Positions 48,704 through 62,100 of a stretch of DNA of 64,000 nt are shown here, in pieces; position 1 is the first letter of the stretch, and each line of letters opens with the position of its first letter. The notes beneath the pieces are model-generated. The model did not search any database, was not told the DNA's origin, and saw only the letters and a program-made list of their open reading frames with translations. The DNA is from Panaeolus papilionaceus. Its lineage: Eukaryota > Basidiomycota > Agaricomycetes > Agaricales. Location: NCBI GenBank assembly GCA_015501605.1, contig JADNRZ010000041.1:1-64000 (forward strand). Reading direction: 5' to 3'. A program made the position numbers and the translations under genes.

Positions 48704-49262
48704 TTACTTTGCGCAGTGCCTCTTTAGGTACCTGACGGCCTCTTCAAAAGACCCCAGGGCAAATGCGGGGTCCCATTCAGGTTTCCTTTTCCTGATCGTG
48801 ATTGTATCTCCAAAATCGTAGCACGTCATGTCCTTGGTGAAGACCTGGTTGTTGCTGAGATGGATAAAGATAACCTTCGGGCCGTCCTGAATGTTTAAAG
48901 GGGTACGAAGTTGGGGTTGGACCCCGTTGACGGCGAGATCGCTCCCAGTCAAGTTCTGCCTCGGTAAATCCACAAGCATAATGAATAACGCCCAAACGGG
49001 CTCTGTACACCATATCAGCACTGCATAAATCAGATCAAAACTAAATCTCACCGTCTTCGACCTCCGATTGAGCGACGATGTAGCGGCTGACTGTCAATGC
49101 ATCGAATACCACCCTTATAATGTCGGCACAGGGCACGTTCTGTGGGTATAACAAAATAAGTTGCTGGTACCGGGATAAAGAATTGCTGTCCACGGGCGTG
49201 GCATAAGTCTCAATAGGTGTGGAAAGATCCAGATTGTCATAGTCGATTTCCGAGGCTGACAT
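48704..49262 (-). CDS. Small hypothetical protein, two exons
   Basis: Exon 1 runs from 49262 (MSASEIDYDNLDLSTPIETYATPVD) to SEVED. A GTGAGA..TACAG intron of about 49 nt near 49000-49050 restores the frame into PVWALFIMLVDLPRQNLTGSDL and the exon ends KRHCAK at 48704, giving roughly 165 residues. An alternative acceptor 18 nt upstream is also in phase. The second half contains IRKRKPEWDPAFALGSFEEAVRYLKRH, which looks like a real helical segment. I do not recognise a family. Confidence 0.45.
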
Positions 49263-49913
49263 GGTGCGAGGGAGAGGGAGAGAGAGAATGGGTCAGAGGG
49301 AAGAAGGGCGCGAGATTTTATCGTCCGACTTGTTTCGTAATTTGTTATTTTCTCATGAGTGTCCATAACGGTCTGATGGAATGGACTTGACGCTCCTAGC
49401 AACGCAAGGTCAATACCGTGCAAACACAACAGACGCAAATGAATGCGACTAGATTGGGAGGCTTGTCCGTTACAACAATAACGACAAGCTATTTTTAGCT
49501 TCATGATGAAATGCCTTGATGGGTCTGAAAATCCATACGAGACTGATTGTGGAATAAAAACACTTTGTGACGCACAAGTCTCCAAGAAAAGAGCTTCATC
49601 TATGTTTCTGTTCGCCTCGGACAGAAAAATCTTTTCGCTCACCCTCCATCCCTCCTTGACCATTTCTTGTTTAGGACGGCCAATCAGGCCACTTGCCTTG
49701 ATAATATTTTGGCTCATTTATTTCCTATTTTCATTAATTTCTATACGAATGATTTCTCGCATTTGCAAATCCGGCTCATTTAATTTCATTTTATTTCGGA
49801 GACGGCTAAATGGCATGACATGGAGGCCATCCACAGGTCATGTGACATGCCATCATGATCAATGATCGAGGACAAATTTGTCATCATCTTGTAGACCGGT
49901 GACCGTCCCTCTG

Positions 49914-50708
49914 CCGGTACAGCTGAGTTTAAAAATGGGGGGTAGCTCTGTATGATCGCATCAGTCGTAGAAAGAGTAAAAGAACATCCGGATTTGGGGG
50001 GGTAGGATATATAAAGTAGATACCATCAAAACTTGTAATTTTTTGTAGATAAAAATAGATTTAACGATAACTGACGACGTCGAGAATGAGCATCTCTGAA
50101 GGAGTTTGAGGACTGTATCAGATGCTCGTGAGTCGTACTTCTCTGAACATCACGCAAAAGTGAATAAAGTGATATTGTCACCGAGTGAACTAGTCTGAGC
50201 AGTGAGAGCTGAGGGGAGGGTTGAACGAACATTCGGAGGACCACTGGCAGTCGAGAATAGCACACTACAGACTGGGGCGTTTCCGATGCACTCAAGGGTC
50301 AGTCAAGGGAAAAGGTAGAATATTGGACGTCATTGGTGATAGCTGTACTGACGAGATGCTTTTGAGGCGATGGTTTGTGTCTACAGAGGTACGGCACATT
50401 ATCAAAGTAGTACAGCTGCCTGGAGCAGCAGATGTGCTCCTGCTAGACACCGACTGAGCTGAGAAAGGCCCAATGCTGAGTTCAACGGCAATATATTGTT
50501 GTCAAATAACTTCTTGACCTCGAGAGCACTGATTCTCGACGTTAGACTTTGTGAACCTCGAAGCCATGTCTATTTTTAACACAAGGAAATGTTCGTTATT
50601 GATGGTATCTACCCTTTACATCCTACCCCCCCCCCCAAATTGGGCCATTCTTTTACATTTTCCATCAATCATAAGAGCTACCCCCCATTTTTAAACTCAG
50701 TTGTACCA
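49914..50708. mobile_element. Non-autonomous TIR transposon (MITE-like), 795 bp
   Basis: The ends are inverted copies of each other: GGTACARCTGAGTTT, then AAAAATGGGGGGTAGCTCT, then a G-run, GTAGGAT and GTAGATACCATCAA appear on the + strand from 49916 and on the - strand from about 50706. Weaker similarity (ACGTCGAGAAT.AG) continues inward to about 50100 and 50520, so the inverted repeats reach nearly 190 bp. The element is flanked on both sides by GTCCCTCTG (49905-49913 and 50709-50717), a 9-bp target-site duplication. The interior has no transposase-like frame. Long TIRs with an 8-9 bp duplication suggest the Mutator-like, hAT or KDZ groups; I cannot choose. It lies 145 bp past the 3' end of the JmjC-like gene. 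Confidence 0.85.
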
Positions 50709-50852
50709 GTCCCTCTGTCGATCTTGAGTGAATTGCATTGTAGAATTAGCGTCGAGGCACAAAAAAGAAAAGGGGTAATAAAAGAGAAAATCATATTGCT
50801 ACATTGGACGAGAGAGAGAATAGGGCAGAAAAAAAACTAGGAAATATAACGA

Positions 50853-53800
50853 CTACTTCTTCTTGGGCTGCTTGGTTGATGGTTTCAAAACATGATTCCC
50901 TGTACCAAAAGACATGAGCACCGTTTCCGTCATCGGTTCCCATTTCCTCGAAGTTGGCGTAAGAGTCCATCCTGGTTTGAAAGGGCGAATGTCATCAGAC
51001 ACATTGTCATCACCAAAAACTTGCAGACAGGCGTCCTTTAGAGTTGAGAGGCAAGGACCAGAGAAGTGACTTTGCATCAAAGCCGTCGCAACGGATAGAT
51101 CGATCTTGAAGATGTCTGATTCGTTTGCATCCGTTTCGGCAAGGGAAGACCAATAACATATACGACCAATCCAGGCACCCATCATGTGGTGGACGTCATC
51201 CACACTGACTTTTCTGTTGTTGAGTGTGATGTCGTACTTGACGAAAAGAAAGTGTAAAAGCTCCATCGAAATGCCTCGGACGTATGTATAAGCGTACACT
51301 TCCTGTGCGATGAAAGACCGAGTCAAAGCAGTATCGCCAACGACGGCGTCATATGCATTGGGGTCAAACATCATCATTGAGATGCCGATGAGACAGGCCG
51401 CCAAAACATTACTTATCCCGGCGTCGGTCTTGAGATCAGGCATGTGCCGTTGATCTAAAAAAGATGGCTTGGATCAACAAAAAAAAGGTCGAGTACAACG
51501 AGAGTATAGGCAACATTACCACGAGGTGTAACTTGATTCTTGACCAACAGTTTGTGCAAATAGATAATGACGCGTTGGAGCATCAACATTGCACCGCTGC
51601 TGTAGTTTGAGCTCGTGCTGTAGGGATAACACAAATGCACTGCCATCGCCATTATCGTCTGGAAAAGGTTGTTGGTCATGTAACCCTGCGACCCACAAAA
51701 GATGGCGTTATCCAGAGTAAAAACAGAATGAAAGACGCCGGGTCGTAGCATTCTAAAATTATGATTAAAAAAATAAAAGTCACATTTTGAATGAAATGAC
51801 CTACAATGAAACCCCAGGCTTGAGAATAACGGCAAAGGTGTACCAGTCATCGGACGGAGGTAATGGCCCAGATGGATCGGCAGTAGTAGATATGGTATGT
51901 GCCGTCGACGGTAGCTTGGGAATGCAAATGAACCAGAGTTTCCTTCCGGTAAGAGACTGAACAAAAGTAATGGGTCCATTGGCGTCATGGTGACCAGCAG
52001 TATGTGAACCAGCAAGAGAGAGCAAGCCCCAATTCATTTGAGCCAGAGGCATGTTGTGATCAGGCTTGGAAATGAAGGTCATTCGAGTCATATCCCAAGC
52101 CTGCTGATCAGTAAAGAAATTGGATGGGGCCAAATTGGTAGCGCAGGGCAGAGAAATGGCATGTACGATTCTTCCCTTGTCGCCCAATGCAGCCTCTTTG
52201 TAAACATCCATAGTCGTCCCCATCACGATATCGTCCTTCTGGGAGAAGTCTAATAACCTAGGATAAGGCCGTGATAAATTGGACACAGATTGTTGCTTAC
52301 CTCGGAGGTGCGTATTAGCATATGGATCACTAATGTTGGCCAATGTGTCAAGTGAGAATCCTTGATCCTTGTCGCTAGTCTTGATGATGAGACAATGGGT
52401 ACGCAACAAATCCTGCGGAAGCTGGGAACTGGTGAGAGCTTCCATGTGGATAGTTTTGAAAGGCGGATCAACATGAGGTCGCGAGTAGGCTCGAGAAGAT
52501 GAAACCCAGGCTTTAATCCTTTCAGCGTGCGCAGTGGTCTGTATATTGGAACACATCAACGACACAAGTAAAGATAAAAACAACTAAATTGACGTACATG
52601 GCAAGGAAAGTCAAACTCGACATCTTGAGACGACGCAAAATCGTAAACCGTCATACGAACGTTGAACCGCTTCTATAAAAATAAAAATAAAATAAACAAA
52701 AGATGAAACCATGACCAACAAAGTACTTGCCACAGGTTTACCACTGGGCCTTAGGGATTTCATGTCAAGATCATCCATGTATTGCGACGCATCTCCTCGC
52801 AAGATTTGGACCGTCTTGAGAGGAGCCACAGAGTCTACAAGCTCATCAACGCTCATCGGGACTGTTTCTTTTGATACGCGTATCATGGAATTGGAGAGGT
52901 TCTTTTTCTTTTGCCCAGCCATAGAAGAAGATGGTTTTGGTCGTTGTGCTGTAGGCCGGGAGGCTTTCGGACCTTTAGCGTTTTCGGTATTGGGGGCGGG
53001 TAGAGGGGTTGGCTGGATATCGATGGTGGTGGACCCTTTGTTGAGACGAGTAGACTTGCGAAGATCATAGGGATTGAGTGGATTGTTGCCAGAAGAGTTG
53101 GACGCAGATTGAGGGGGTGGGCCCTCATCCTCCTCCATGATGGCGTCCCCCAGTGGGTCAGGACCATCATTCGTCAAAGAATGACTTGTGGACGATATTT
53201 GGGGGTGTGCAACATTGTCCTCCAAAGGGCCAACAGAATGATGTGCCGAGGGATACACCTGGGGATCTTCATCCAAGGGATTTCCAGAGACATTCTCCAA
53301 AGGACCCAAGAGAGGTGGACCAGCAGGTTGACGAGAGGATGGAAGGAGATTTTCCTGAGGACGAGGTTTTACCAATGGCCAGGGCTGTCGCAACCAGTTA
53401 ACGAAAAAACAAAAAACAAAAAACAAAAAAAAAAAAATACATCATTGTCGTCATCGTCATCACTATCCTCGAGTGCTGTGTGATTTCGGTCAAAGGCAGC
53501 ATTGAGAATAGATGCCAAATCCTCTGTCGACGGGTTTTCATCCTCCTGCTCCGTGATGGCGTCATTACGAGTACCTGGCAAGGACGCTTTGTTGGGGGGC
53601 CTCTGCGACGCGTCGGCGGGATCCTGGCTTTGTGAAAGGCGTGCAAGAACATCCATTTCCGTGGGCTGCTGCTGCTCGCTGGAATTGGGTTTGGGGGTTT
53701 TCATACGAATGAGACCAGGCTGCTCAAGCAGAGCACTTGCCTGAACACTAACGCGAGTCAATGGAAGGTGAGCGACAGGAGGTATTGACAATACAGACGG

Positions 53801-55214
53801 GTCGACACTCGTTGCCACAGTGGGAATGTCTATAGATGGAGGGTGCTGGGACGTTTCTTGGCCGAGTGATGAAGAGGATACCATTGCGACGACACTTTTT
53901 ACAAAGTTTTCCAAGGCGGCCGTGGACTGAGCAGGAGTCTTCACGTCCGTCGTATTTTGAGATGGGACGAGGTCAGAGATGATTGGAGATTTGGGAAGGT
54001 GAGGGGCTGGAAAACGAATGCATTCACGACGGGCTATAATTAGCTTGTTGTTTTTGATGGAAAGAGATGGAGAGTCAACCGACCTGTATCAAACCATGTT
54101 GCGAGTTCAACATCCCGCTCTAAATGCTCAAGATATGATGGCAGCGCATTCAGGATGTCACCGATGACGTCCTTTGTCTTCTCAGGAACTTCAACAATCC
54201 GAAATAAAGACTGCCAGATGAGCTTTTCCAGATCGACGAGGATACGGGGTTTGACGAGGGGTAGGTCATTGAGATACTATATTCAAAAGAGTGAATTAGT
54301 TGTTTTTACGAATCGGCCCACCATTATGGACTCACTTTGATGAGTTGCATACGACTAAACCTCCAGTTGATCACCCTGACATTTACCAGCAAAACGATGG
54401 GTGATACCAACAGGGCCCAATACAGGGGTTTGCACCCATGCCAGTCGATCACCTTTTCTCGGAGATATGAGGGTGAGGCATTAAATGCAGGAGGCATAAA
54501 GGCATTGCTCCAATCATAGGTGATGAGAAAATGCAAATGAGCGGCTGCCCAAGCAAAATTATGGTAAAAGGCTGCAAAGTCACCCAGCCGTTCCGCGTTT
54601 TTGATACAATTGAATAATGCTGAACAGGCATCGGTTTTTTCATCTACTTTTACAGGCAACTGGGCATTTTTAGCAGCCGCACAAGCCTTGTTAAAGACGG
54701 TTTCCAAATTGGTTAAATGAGGAAGGAACTTGAAAGAGTCGACATGAGGAGATGAATTGAAACAACAAGAATGAAACTAGACGCACGCGATTCCATTGCT
54801 TGTCGTTCTGGACATCAAACAAAGATATACGGGTTGGGCGGGGTGGTAAATCTGGAGGAGAGGCAAAACCATGGATGATAGCAGTCCAAACATCGCAGGC
54901 GCGGACAGACGTCGCAAAATTGAGGGTTTCTATCTCTGCTTGATTGGTAGCACCAGTGTCGGATTTATCTTTGATCCAAGCAGCAGCAGCAGTGAAATTG
55001 GAATGGGTGTTTCGGAGAAGGGATGCCTGCAAGGTGAGGAGCGACTCCCTCATACTCTAAATAGACATATGTTCATCGATTTGATGGTCAAATAATAATA
55101 CAAGCTAACCTTGAGACGGGGATCTTCAACCAACGGATCTATCTGATTACTTTGCCACATTTGACTGTACCAAGAAAATCGAGAGTCGTTCAGGGGCAGC
55201 GAGGAAGATGACAT
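50853..55214 (-). CDS. JmjC-like protein with intact metal-binding triad
   Basis: I start at 55214 (MSSSSLPLNDSRFSWYSQMW), matching its paralogues, rather than at the longer frame from 55301. The order is: N-terminal helical domain (to YLNDLPLVKP..WFDT), a long Pro/Ser/Asp-rich linker with acidic EDSDDDDDND, a basic GQKKKNLS patch, the conserved VEFDFPCH step, then the JmjC-like domain. In SLAGSHTAGHHDANGPITF the HHD (codons 51992-51984) supplies H and D, and MLRPGVFHSVF (codon 51729-51727) supplies the distal His, as in JmjC oxygenases. It is the only one of four copies here with all three. The domain is followed by EVYAYTYVRGISMELLHFLF and a basic tail. Substrate is unknown; histone demethylation or protein hydroxylation is inferred from the fold. 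Divergent from the helicase gene. Confidence 0.72.
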
Positions 55215-56119
55215 GATAATTAGAGGCACGGTGTTCCGAAAGTGCAACGGCTTTGCATCAACAACGACGACAGATACCTTAGGGCCGGCGTTGCAGGTCA
55301 CGTGACAATATCGTCCCTGTTTCCCAATCAGATATTATTTGGTCGCTCGGTCGCGTGCGATAGGATAGAGGTTTTAATAATTTATTTATGTTACCTGCAA
55401 TATTAAGGCTTTCGCGATGATGTGTAGATGACAAACCATGAGGTCTCAAGGTTTGTGAGGGTGCGGGGGTCGTCTGGCAGACCTCCCGAAAATTCCGATT
55501 CCGAGAGTTTTCGGGCAGCACGTGATCTCGAGACGTCAAAGCCTGCTGCGCCTCATCCCGGATTGACTTTGGTTGTTTGAATGTTTCTTCAAAAGGATGT
55601 TCCTACCTACCTCGATTAAAACATATCACATGCTTCCATCACATCTGGGTTCATCAACGTGACCATTCCCTATACTTTGAAACATCCATACTTTGCCACT
55701 GCACTCCAATAGATATTAAAATAGCATCCAGTGTATCGCAATGTTCTCCTTCTCCGTGAACGGACTCGTATGAGCCCAACGATCACCGAGTTTGCTGTGC
55801 ATGCATTCCAAGTAGGGCATCTGCCACTCGGTCAATATACATTTCCAGAGCGCCAACTATTCGAATCCGAGCTTGATTATTTCGTCTTATACAACCCTAT
55901 ATCCCAACATTCCAAGCCATTGTGAGGTTCATTGCTACCACGATGGAATTACTCTATCGGGCATATTGCCTTGACGGTCCCGAAATGTTGATTTACGTTT
56001 AGAAGCTACAATTAATATGTACCTGATTTGGTGACGTCGGTGAGACTCCGGAGAAATACGGTGATGCGATAGATGGCGATGACGCCAGGCATTGATTAGT
56101 TTTGCAGTACTCATCTCTG
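55215..56119. other. Divergent intergenic region
   Basis: About 0.9 kb separates the 5' ends of the JmjC-like gene (-) and the recombinase-helicase gene (+), so both promoters must lie here. I see no repeat array like the one upstream of the related gene at the left end. Confidence 0.5.
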
Positions 56120-59100
56120 ATGTCGACATCGATCGAGAAAAAAAAGACCAGAAAAACGTTTACCATAACATTCAATAACCCCGATGAGGTTCATGAAGTA
56201 CAAGAGGGGCAAACTTTCGGTTGTGTGCGGTGCCGTGCATTTCAGACAAGAGACTGGGAGAGTTATCAGGTATTGCATCCTATTTGAAGCATGGATGAAA
56301 CCACAGCTGAGGTGAACATGACAGAAACACGCCAACTCGTGCAACATGAATACGGAAAAACAAGTGGAAAAGAACAAACAGGTGCGTTATATATCTAGAA
56401 TCCTTTTCAATGTCAAAGCCGGAATATGAATGCGCTTTGCCTTTTCGGTTATGGCTAGGTTTCTACTCTGGAAGTCGTCAAACTCAATATGGCCAACTCC
56501 AAGAACACGATTCTGTTTGACGACAAGATACCTATCCAGGAATATGGACTTTGCATCGACAAACGACTTCACTGCGTAGTTTGCCTACATTGCAAGGTTG
56601 CAGTGCCTTGTGATGACACGATAATTGACCATCATGTCCGACGCCACTTCCCAACTAGGAACTACCCAGAAAGCCTAGTGGAAGACCTCAAAGCAAGATT
56701 CTCAATCCAAGACATGGACAAAATACAGGCACCCGTCGAGGAAATAGAGCCGGTATTTGGCATTGACGCCGAGAAAGAACGGTATTTTCACTGCCAAACT
56801 TGCTTGGGCTCATACGGGACGGCGAGCAGCTTCTTAAACCATACCAAAAGCAATGCCAACTGCAACAACCAAAAAGTCAAGGATTCAAAGAGGGTGTTTG
56901 TCCAATTCTTGACAGGTAAAAACACCGGCCCCCATTCACGTCGTATCACAATTCCGATCGAAACATCAACGCTTGTCCGGATAAAAGGCGATGCTGAGAA
57001 AAAGTTCAAGGAACACTGTCCACCGCCTTTTGATTTTCTCAAGAATGTCGTTCATGACGGCGATGATGAGCTCAACGACTACCAATTGGCAACGCTCCGC
57101 ACATGGAAGGAATGGGTGGTTGGATTCAAGGTGGAGGACATCGTTTCGATGGCACTCAAAGTTGTGGATATCAAGGACGAACAGGACGCTCACTTCAAGA
57201 AGCTCACCAACCTGTCGACAAATTTGCTAACGCGCATCAATAATATGTTTCGTTCCTTGGGAAATAACGTTCTCAACTTGATTGGGTCAACCATCGACGA
57301 CGAGTGAGTATCGTCCATTACTCTTTCCATCTCGCAATATTGATACATGGGACGCAGCACATCAGGTTTCGCTAGGCCACTGACAGATGGATCCATCGCC
57401 AATTACCGAAGAGAGCTAGAAGACTTGATTTACAACTTGTGTCTTGCAATCAAGAGGAACAAGGAGACGCCTGACGCCCTGTCAACAGTTGATAAGCCTC
57501 GCTACCCCTCAATGGACCCAGACCATGAGCAGCTCTTGACCGATTTTGAACAGCTACTCCGGACGGAGGACGATCCTCCAAAAGTCCAAGAAAAGTTTGA
57601 CCAAGTCGTCTGGTCTCTCTTGATTGACAGCAGACAGACAAACAAGTCCTCGTATCTCACCGACAGAGGGGACAAAATCATTACCTACTTTTCACCCGTT
57701 CATCACTTCATCATCTATCATTCCTTTAAAAAAACTGGTCATTTCAAACGCGCTTCACAAATCACTCAGTCGATGGCACACCTCCTGTACATTACAAGGG
57801 GGATTATAGCAATCCAAATGACGAAGGAGGGAGACGCGGGTAGTATGGAGGAGTCGAGAAGGTAAGCATGAAACGAGTGGCATGGAACGAAGCATCAACT
57901 AAACACCCCTTCTTCTAGGTTCCTGGACAAATATGGAAAGTATGTAAAATCGAAATACGATACAGTCATGGGCCGCATCTTGGACGATTACACATCTCTC
58001 AGCCATGCGCGAAAATCAGAGATGGCACCACAAAAGTTCTCCCATGATAGTTCCGATAATACAAGAATCAAGTTTGAAGGCCACCCAATCAGCATCCAAC
58101 AAATAAAATCGATGATCGAAAAAGAACTCGATGCCTTTGACCAAGAAGTACGTCGGCAACTCTTCTTCGGCAAGGAACTACCGGACGACTTCGACGTGTC
58201 GCACATCAGAATAGAGACTCTAAAGGATGACGTAAATTGCGCAGCTATTGGCTACTCTTTCCTCTCACAGAACGACCACCTTCTGGACTTTGGACGCACG
58301 AGATACGCCAGTTGGCTCCTGTCGGAAAGTGGGAAAAAAGATTCCTATATCGAGGGGTACAGTGAGGATGGAGTGTTGATTTGGAATCGTCGGAACGTGG
58401 GGGAGCTGCTACTCGCCATGGACGGATTACAGGAATCGCTGGCAGGCATACTGGCCCTTTCATGTGGTCCTCAGGCTCGTTGCACAGAGATATGCAGGAT
58501 GAATCTGGTCAACGGATCGACATTTCCGAGGAATCTACTCATTTGTTGTGGAACTCTGGCTCTCGTTTCGACAAATGACAAAACGTCCAAATTCAGGCAA
58601 AAGGATTTGTGGACGCCGCACGTACCCCCGAGATCAGTTGCAGAAAGGTTGCTTTTCTGGCTATGCTTCTTTAGACCCTTTCAGCAGATAATGGTTTCCC
58701 TGTTTAACCCAAAGCTCGAGACACACTTTGCAGAACGCCTGTTCCCAACATTATCAGATGGACTCGTAGCCAGCCAGCTCACCAAGCGAATCCAAGCAAT
58801 GACAGGCCAGCACCTAGGCAAGGGACTTACGATGCTCATATGGAGAGGAGTCGTTGCGAAATTCTGCGATCTGCTCCCAGACCATGTGAAGGAGCAGCTG
58901 TCTACAACTCATTATTACGACCTTGGCTCAATGCACACCACGAGCACAGCTACAAAAACCTACAGTCGCGACAAGGGGGATGCTGCTACAGTCGACAAAA
59001 GATTCATCCAGGGTTGCATCATGGCATGTCTAGAATGGCACAAGTTTATCGGCATAGGTCAAGAGGACCCTTGGGTAATAAGTGGTTTTGATGGGAAAAA

Positions 59101-62100
59101 GGGCGACACAGGTGAATTTTTTTTTTTTTTCCGTACTAGTCGTGAATTAAGAAAAACTAACGAATTCATCAGGAAAAGGTCATGCTATGGCCTGCCATAG
59201 TGGAGTGCTGGATAACAAGTCTATGCTTGCCAACCTGGCAATGATCAAGGAAACCGTTCAGGATACCTTTGCAGAATGTATGGCAGCCCAATTTCCGCAC
59301 CCCTCTGCTGCCAACACGACAACGAGGGCAGCACCGAAACTGGCTTGTCACCCCCAGAGGTTGGGAGATTTAAGGCAATTCCTCGAAGACCCTAAAGCAA
59401 CTTTCTCCTGCAAGGAGCAGGCCGAATTCGTCGAGGAATTAGCTCTCGGAAAATGCAACATTTTGGCTGTTTTGGGTACGGGCAAGGGGAAATCGACCGT
59501 GTTGATGATGTATTGCGCCATGTATGCGAAAAGGCAGACCACGGTTGTTGTACTCCCCATTAGTGGACTTCACGAGGACTTGGAAACAAGAGCACGCAAA
59601 CACAGGATCTCAACTTCACGTTGGACACCCGATACAAATCGGTTCAACAGCGCTGCAAGGCTAGTATCGGTCTCCATCGAACACCTTGGCCATGCAACAT
59701 TCCAAAGGTAAGCATAAATTACTATTTTTTATTTTTCATTTATAATCTTGTATTTTCTGTCGAGATTTCATGATTCTTATGCATTGATTATAGTCTGCTA
59801 GAGGAGAAAAACGAGAACGGCTCACTGTCTTCCATATGGTTCGACGAAATTCACAAAGTCATGACCGATGATGGATTTCGCTCTGCAATGTCAAACGTCG
59901 AAATTTTGGCTAAATTACACTGCGTCAAAGTAGGCCTATCGGCGACTATTCCACCCCATCTCATGGAACTATTCACAAAGTACACGAGAATATCCTGGAC
60001 AGTCATTCGCTCCCCTACGTGCCGACCTGAAATGTCGCTTGTCTACAAACGTTTTGCAAGGCAAGAAGGGTTGATGCAGGCACTGATCCAGAAAATCAAG
60101 ACGACACTATCGGGATATAAAGTCCAGGACCGTTGCATTGTGTTCTGTAAAACTAAACGCGAGGCTACCGACTTGGCAGGGGAATTTCAGACAACACCAG
60201 TGACATCGTCCCAAAGCATCCAAACCAATGCGCAGACAGTCTCGCAATGGAGAATCGGTGTTTGCAAGGTCTTGATTGGGACTAGCATTATTGGAGTAGG
60301 ACTGGATCATCCAACTGTACGGGATGTATTCCACTGTGGGCTGGCATACACTCTGGTGGATCAATACCAACAGGAGTCGAGAGCAGGAAGAGATGGGGAA
60401 GCGTGCACGGCCACAACATACTTTTTGGAAGGAGAAAGAGGAAAACAGGATGAGATACACGAAACGATGGGATCCACTCTCTTGCACAAAATGGCCAGGG
60501 ATGAGATCCAATGCCGCAGGATCGCACCGTCTCTCTTTCTGGACGGCGTAGCATCCGATTGTTTATCTCTCGACAAGGCAGAGCTTTGCAACAACTGCCA
60601 AAGGTTGATGACCATGAGCCGTGCGCCCACTCGCAGGACACTGCCAACCGTAGCATCAATAGACAATTATCTCGCCCTGGGGTCGACCAGGAAGCGCTTG
60701 TCAGCTGTCACATCCCTTGGTGTGCATGAGGCCAAAAGAAGGTATGACTCGTCTTGTGAAACCACTTCGGACACTAAACATGATATTTAACAGAAAGATG
60801 GAGCTTATGGATGACAGGTCCGGCGAGAGGGATCGGAGCGACAGTGAGAATAGCATGTACGTCGACTTGGAGAGCGGCGTGAATGTCGACGTGGAGAACA
60901 CCATGGATATCGACGTGGACACGTTGCAAGAGAGCTCTTCCGTCGGCCAACTTGCCAAGTTTAACAGTCAAACTTCAGTGGAGCCACGTAAAAAAGGACG
61001 ACAAGAAAAACCATACATGGCTCAAACAGACTGGACGGATGAGCCCCATCGGAAACAACCCATCATTTATCGCCGGCATTCCGACAAGCAAAATGGAAGT
61101 CGGTTCATCGTTGTGGAGGACGACGGTACCGATATATTGATTGAAGCAAGCAAGGTGGCCCACGAAACTGAAGTAGTAGAAAGGCGAGTCTGACTTGTAC
61201 ACACCTTTTACTGAGAGCAGCATTCATCCCCCATGTAGGACCGCCAATCAGAGACAATCGGCTACGAGCGCTCCGTTAGGGAGGCCATTGTCTGTTTCCA
61301 GTCCTCCACCCATTCAAAAGGCAACCATGAGCGCGCCTGCGAGGCAGCCACCGCTAGTATCCAAGCCTTCCACTCAGAAGACAGCCTCAAGCACTTGGAC
61401 AATAGAGTCATCGTCGACGCCTAATTCTGCACGTCAAATAGGGATCTCAGGGAAATCGGTCAAGAAGAAATCATGGCAAAGGTATGATTCACTGCATATG
61501 GTTATCGGAAAGATAAATAAAGCTGCATAAAACAATCATAGCAAAGACCAGGAATCAAACAAGCAACTCGTCGCGGCAACACGTGCAGATGCTCAAGAAC
61601 CTGGCACTTTCTCCGGACCCCGAAATGGTCCATCGAGCCGAGTTCCTGGTGATCGATATCCGAAACAAGGCACATACAGTTCAGAAAATTACCCAGGAGA
61701 TGTGCCGTCGTTGTTTGGAAGCAAAGAGCTCACCTCTTACAATGGATCGAATTTCCAAAGTGCAAGCACGACACTTACAAGGGGGGTCAACAGAGAGGAG
61801 CGACAAGCTTCATCAATTAGTCAAGCAGGTTATGAGAAAAGGAGGCAACCCATAGGGCGGGCGTGAGTCTTTCTTTTCTTTTTAATGAATTGTGACTGCG
61901 TTTTGCCATGATATTGACACCTGTCCAGTGAAGCGATACAAACCCCTGTCATCTCGCTGATTGATTCAAAAAGAAGGCAAATTTGGGACGACGAGTTGGA
62001 GAACTGTTACAACATTCCCTTCATGAAAGCCTCGAAATTCTTCGAGGAATCCTGCGCAACTTGCATGGGACATGGAAAGAATGGTGAGGGACACAACCAT

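Noticed and set aside
56489..57303. OrsD-like region taken as evidence for an orsellinic-acid biosynthesis cluster
   Set aside because: The zinc-finger region is widespread in fungal proteins and no polyketide synthase or tailoring enzyme is present.
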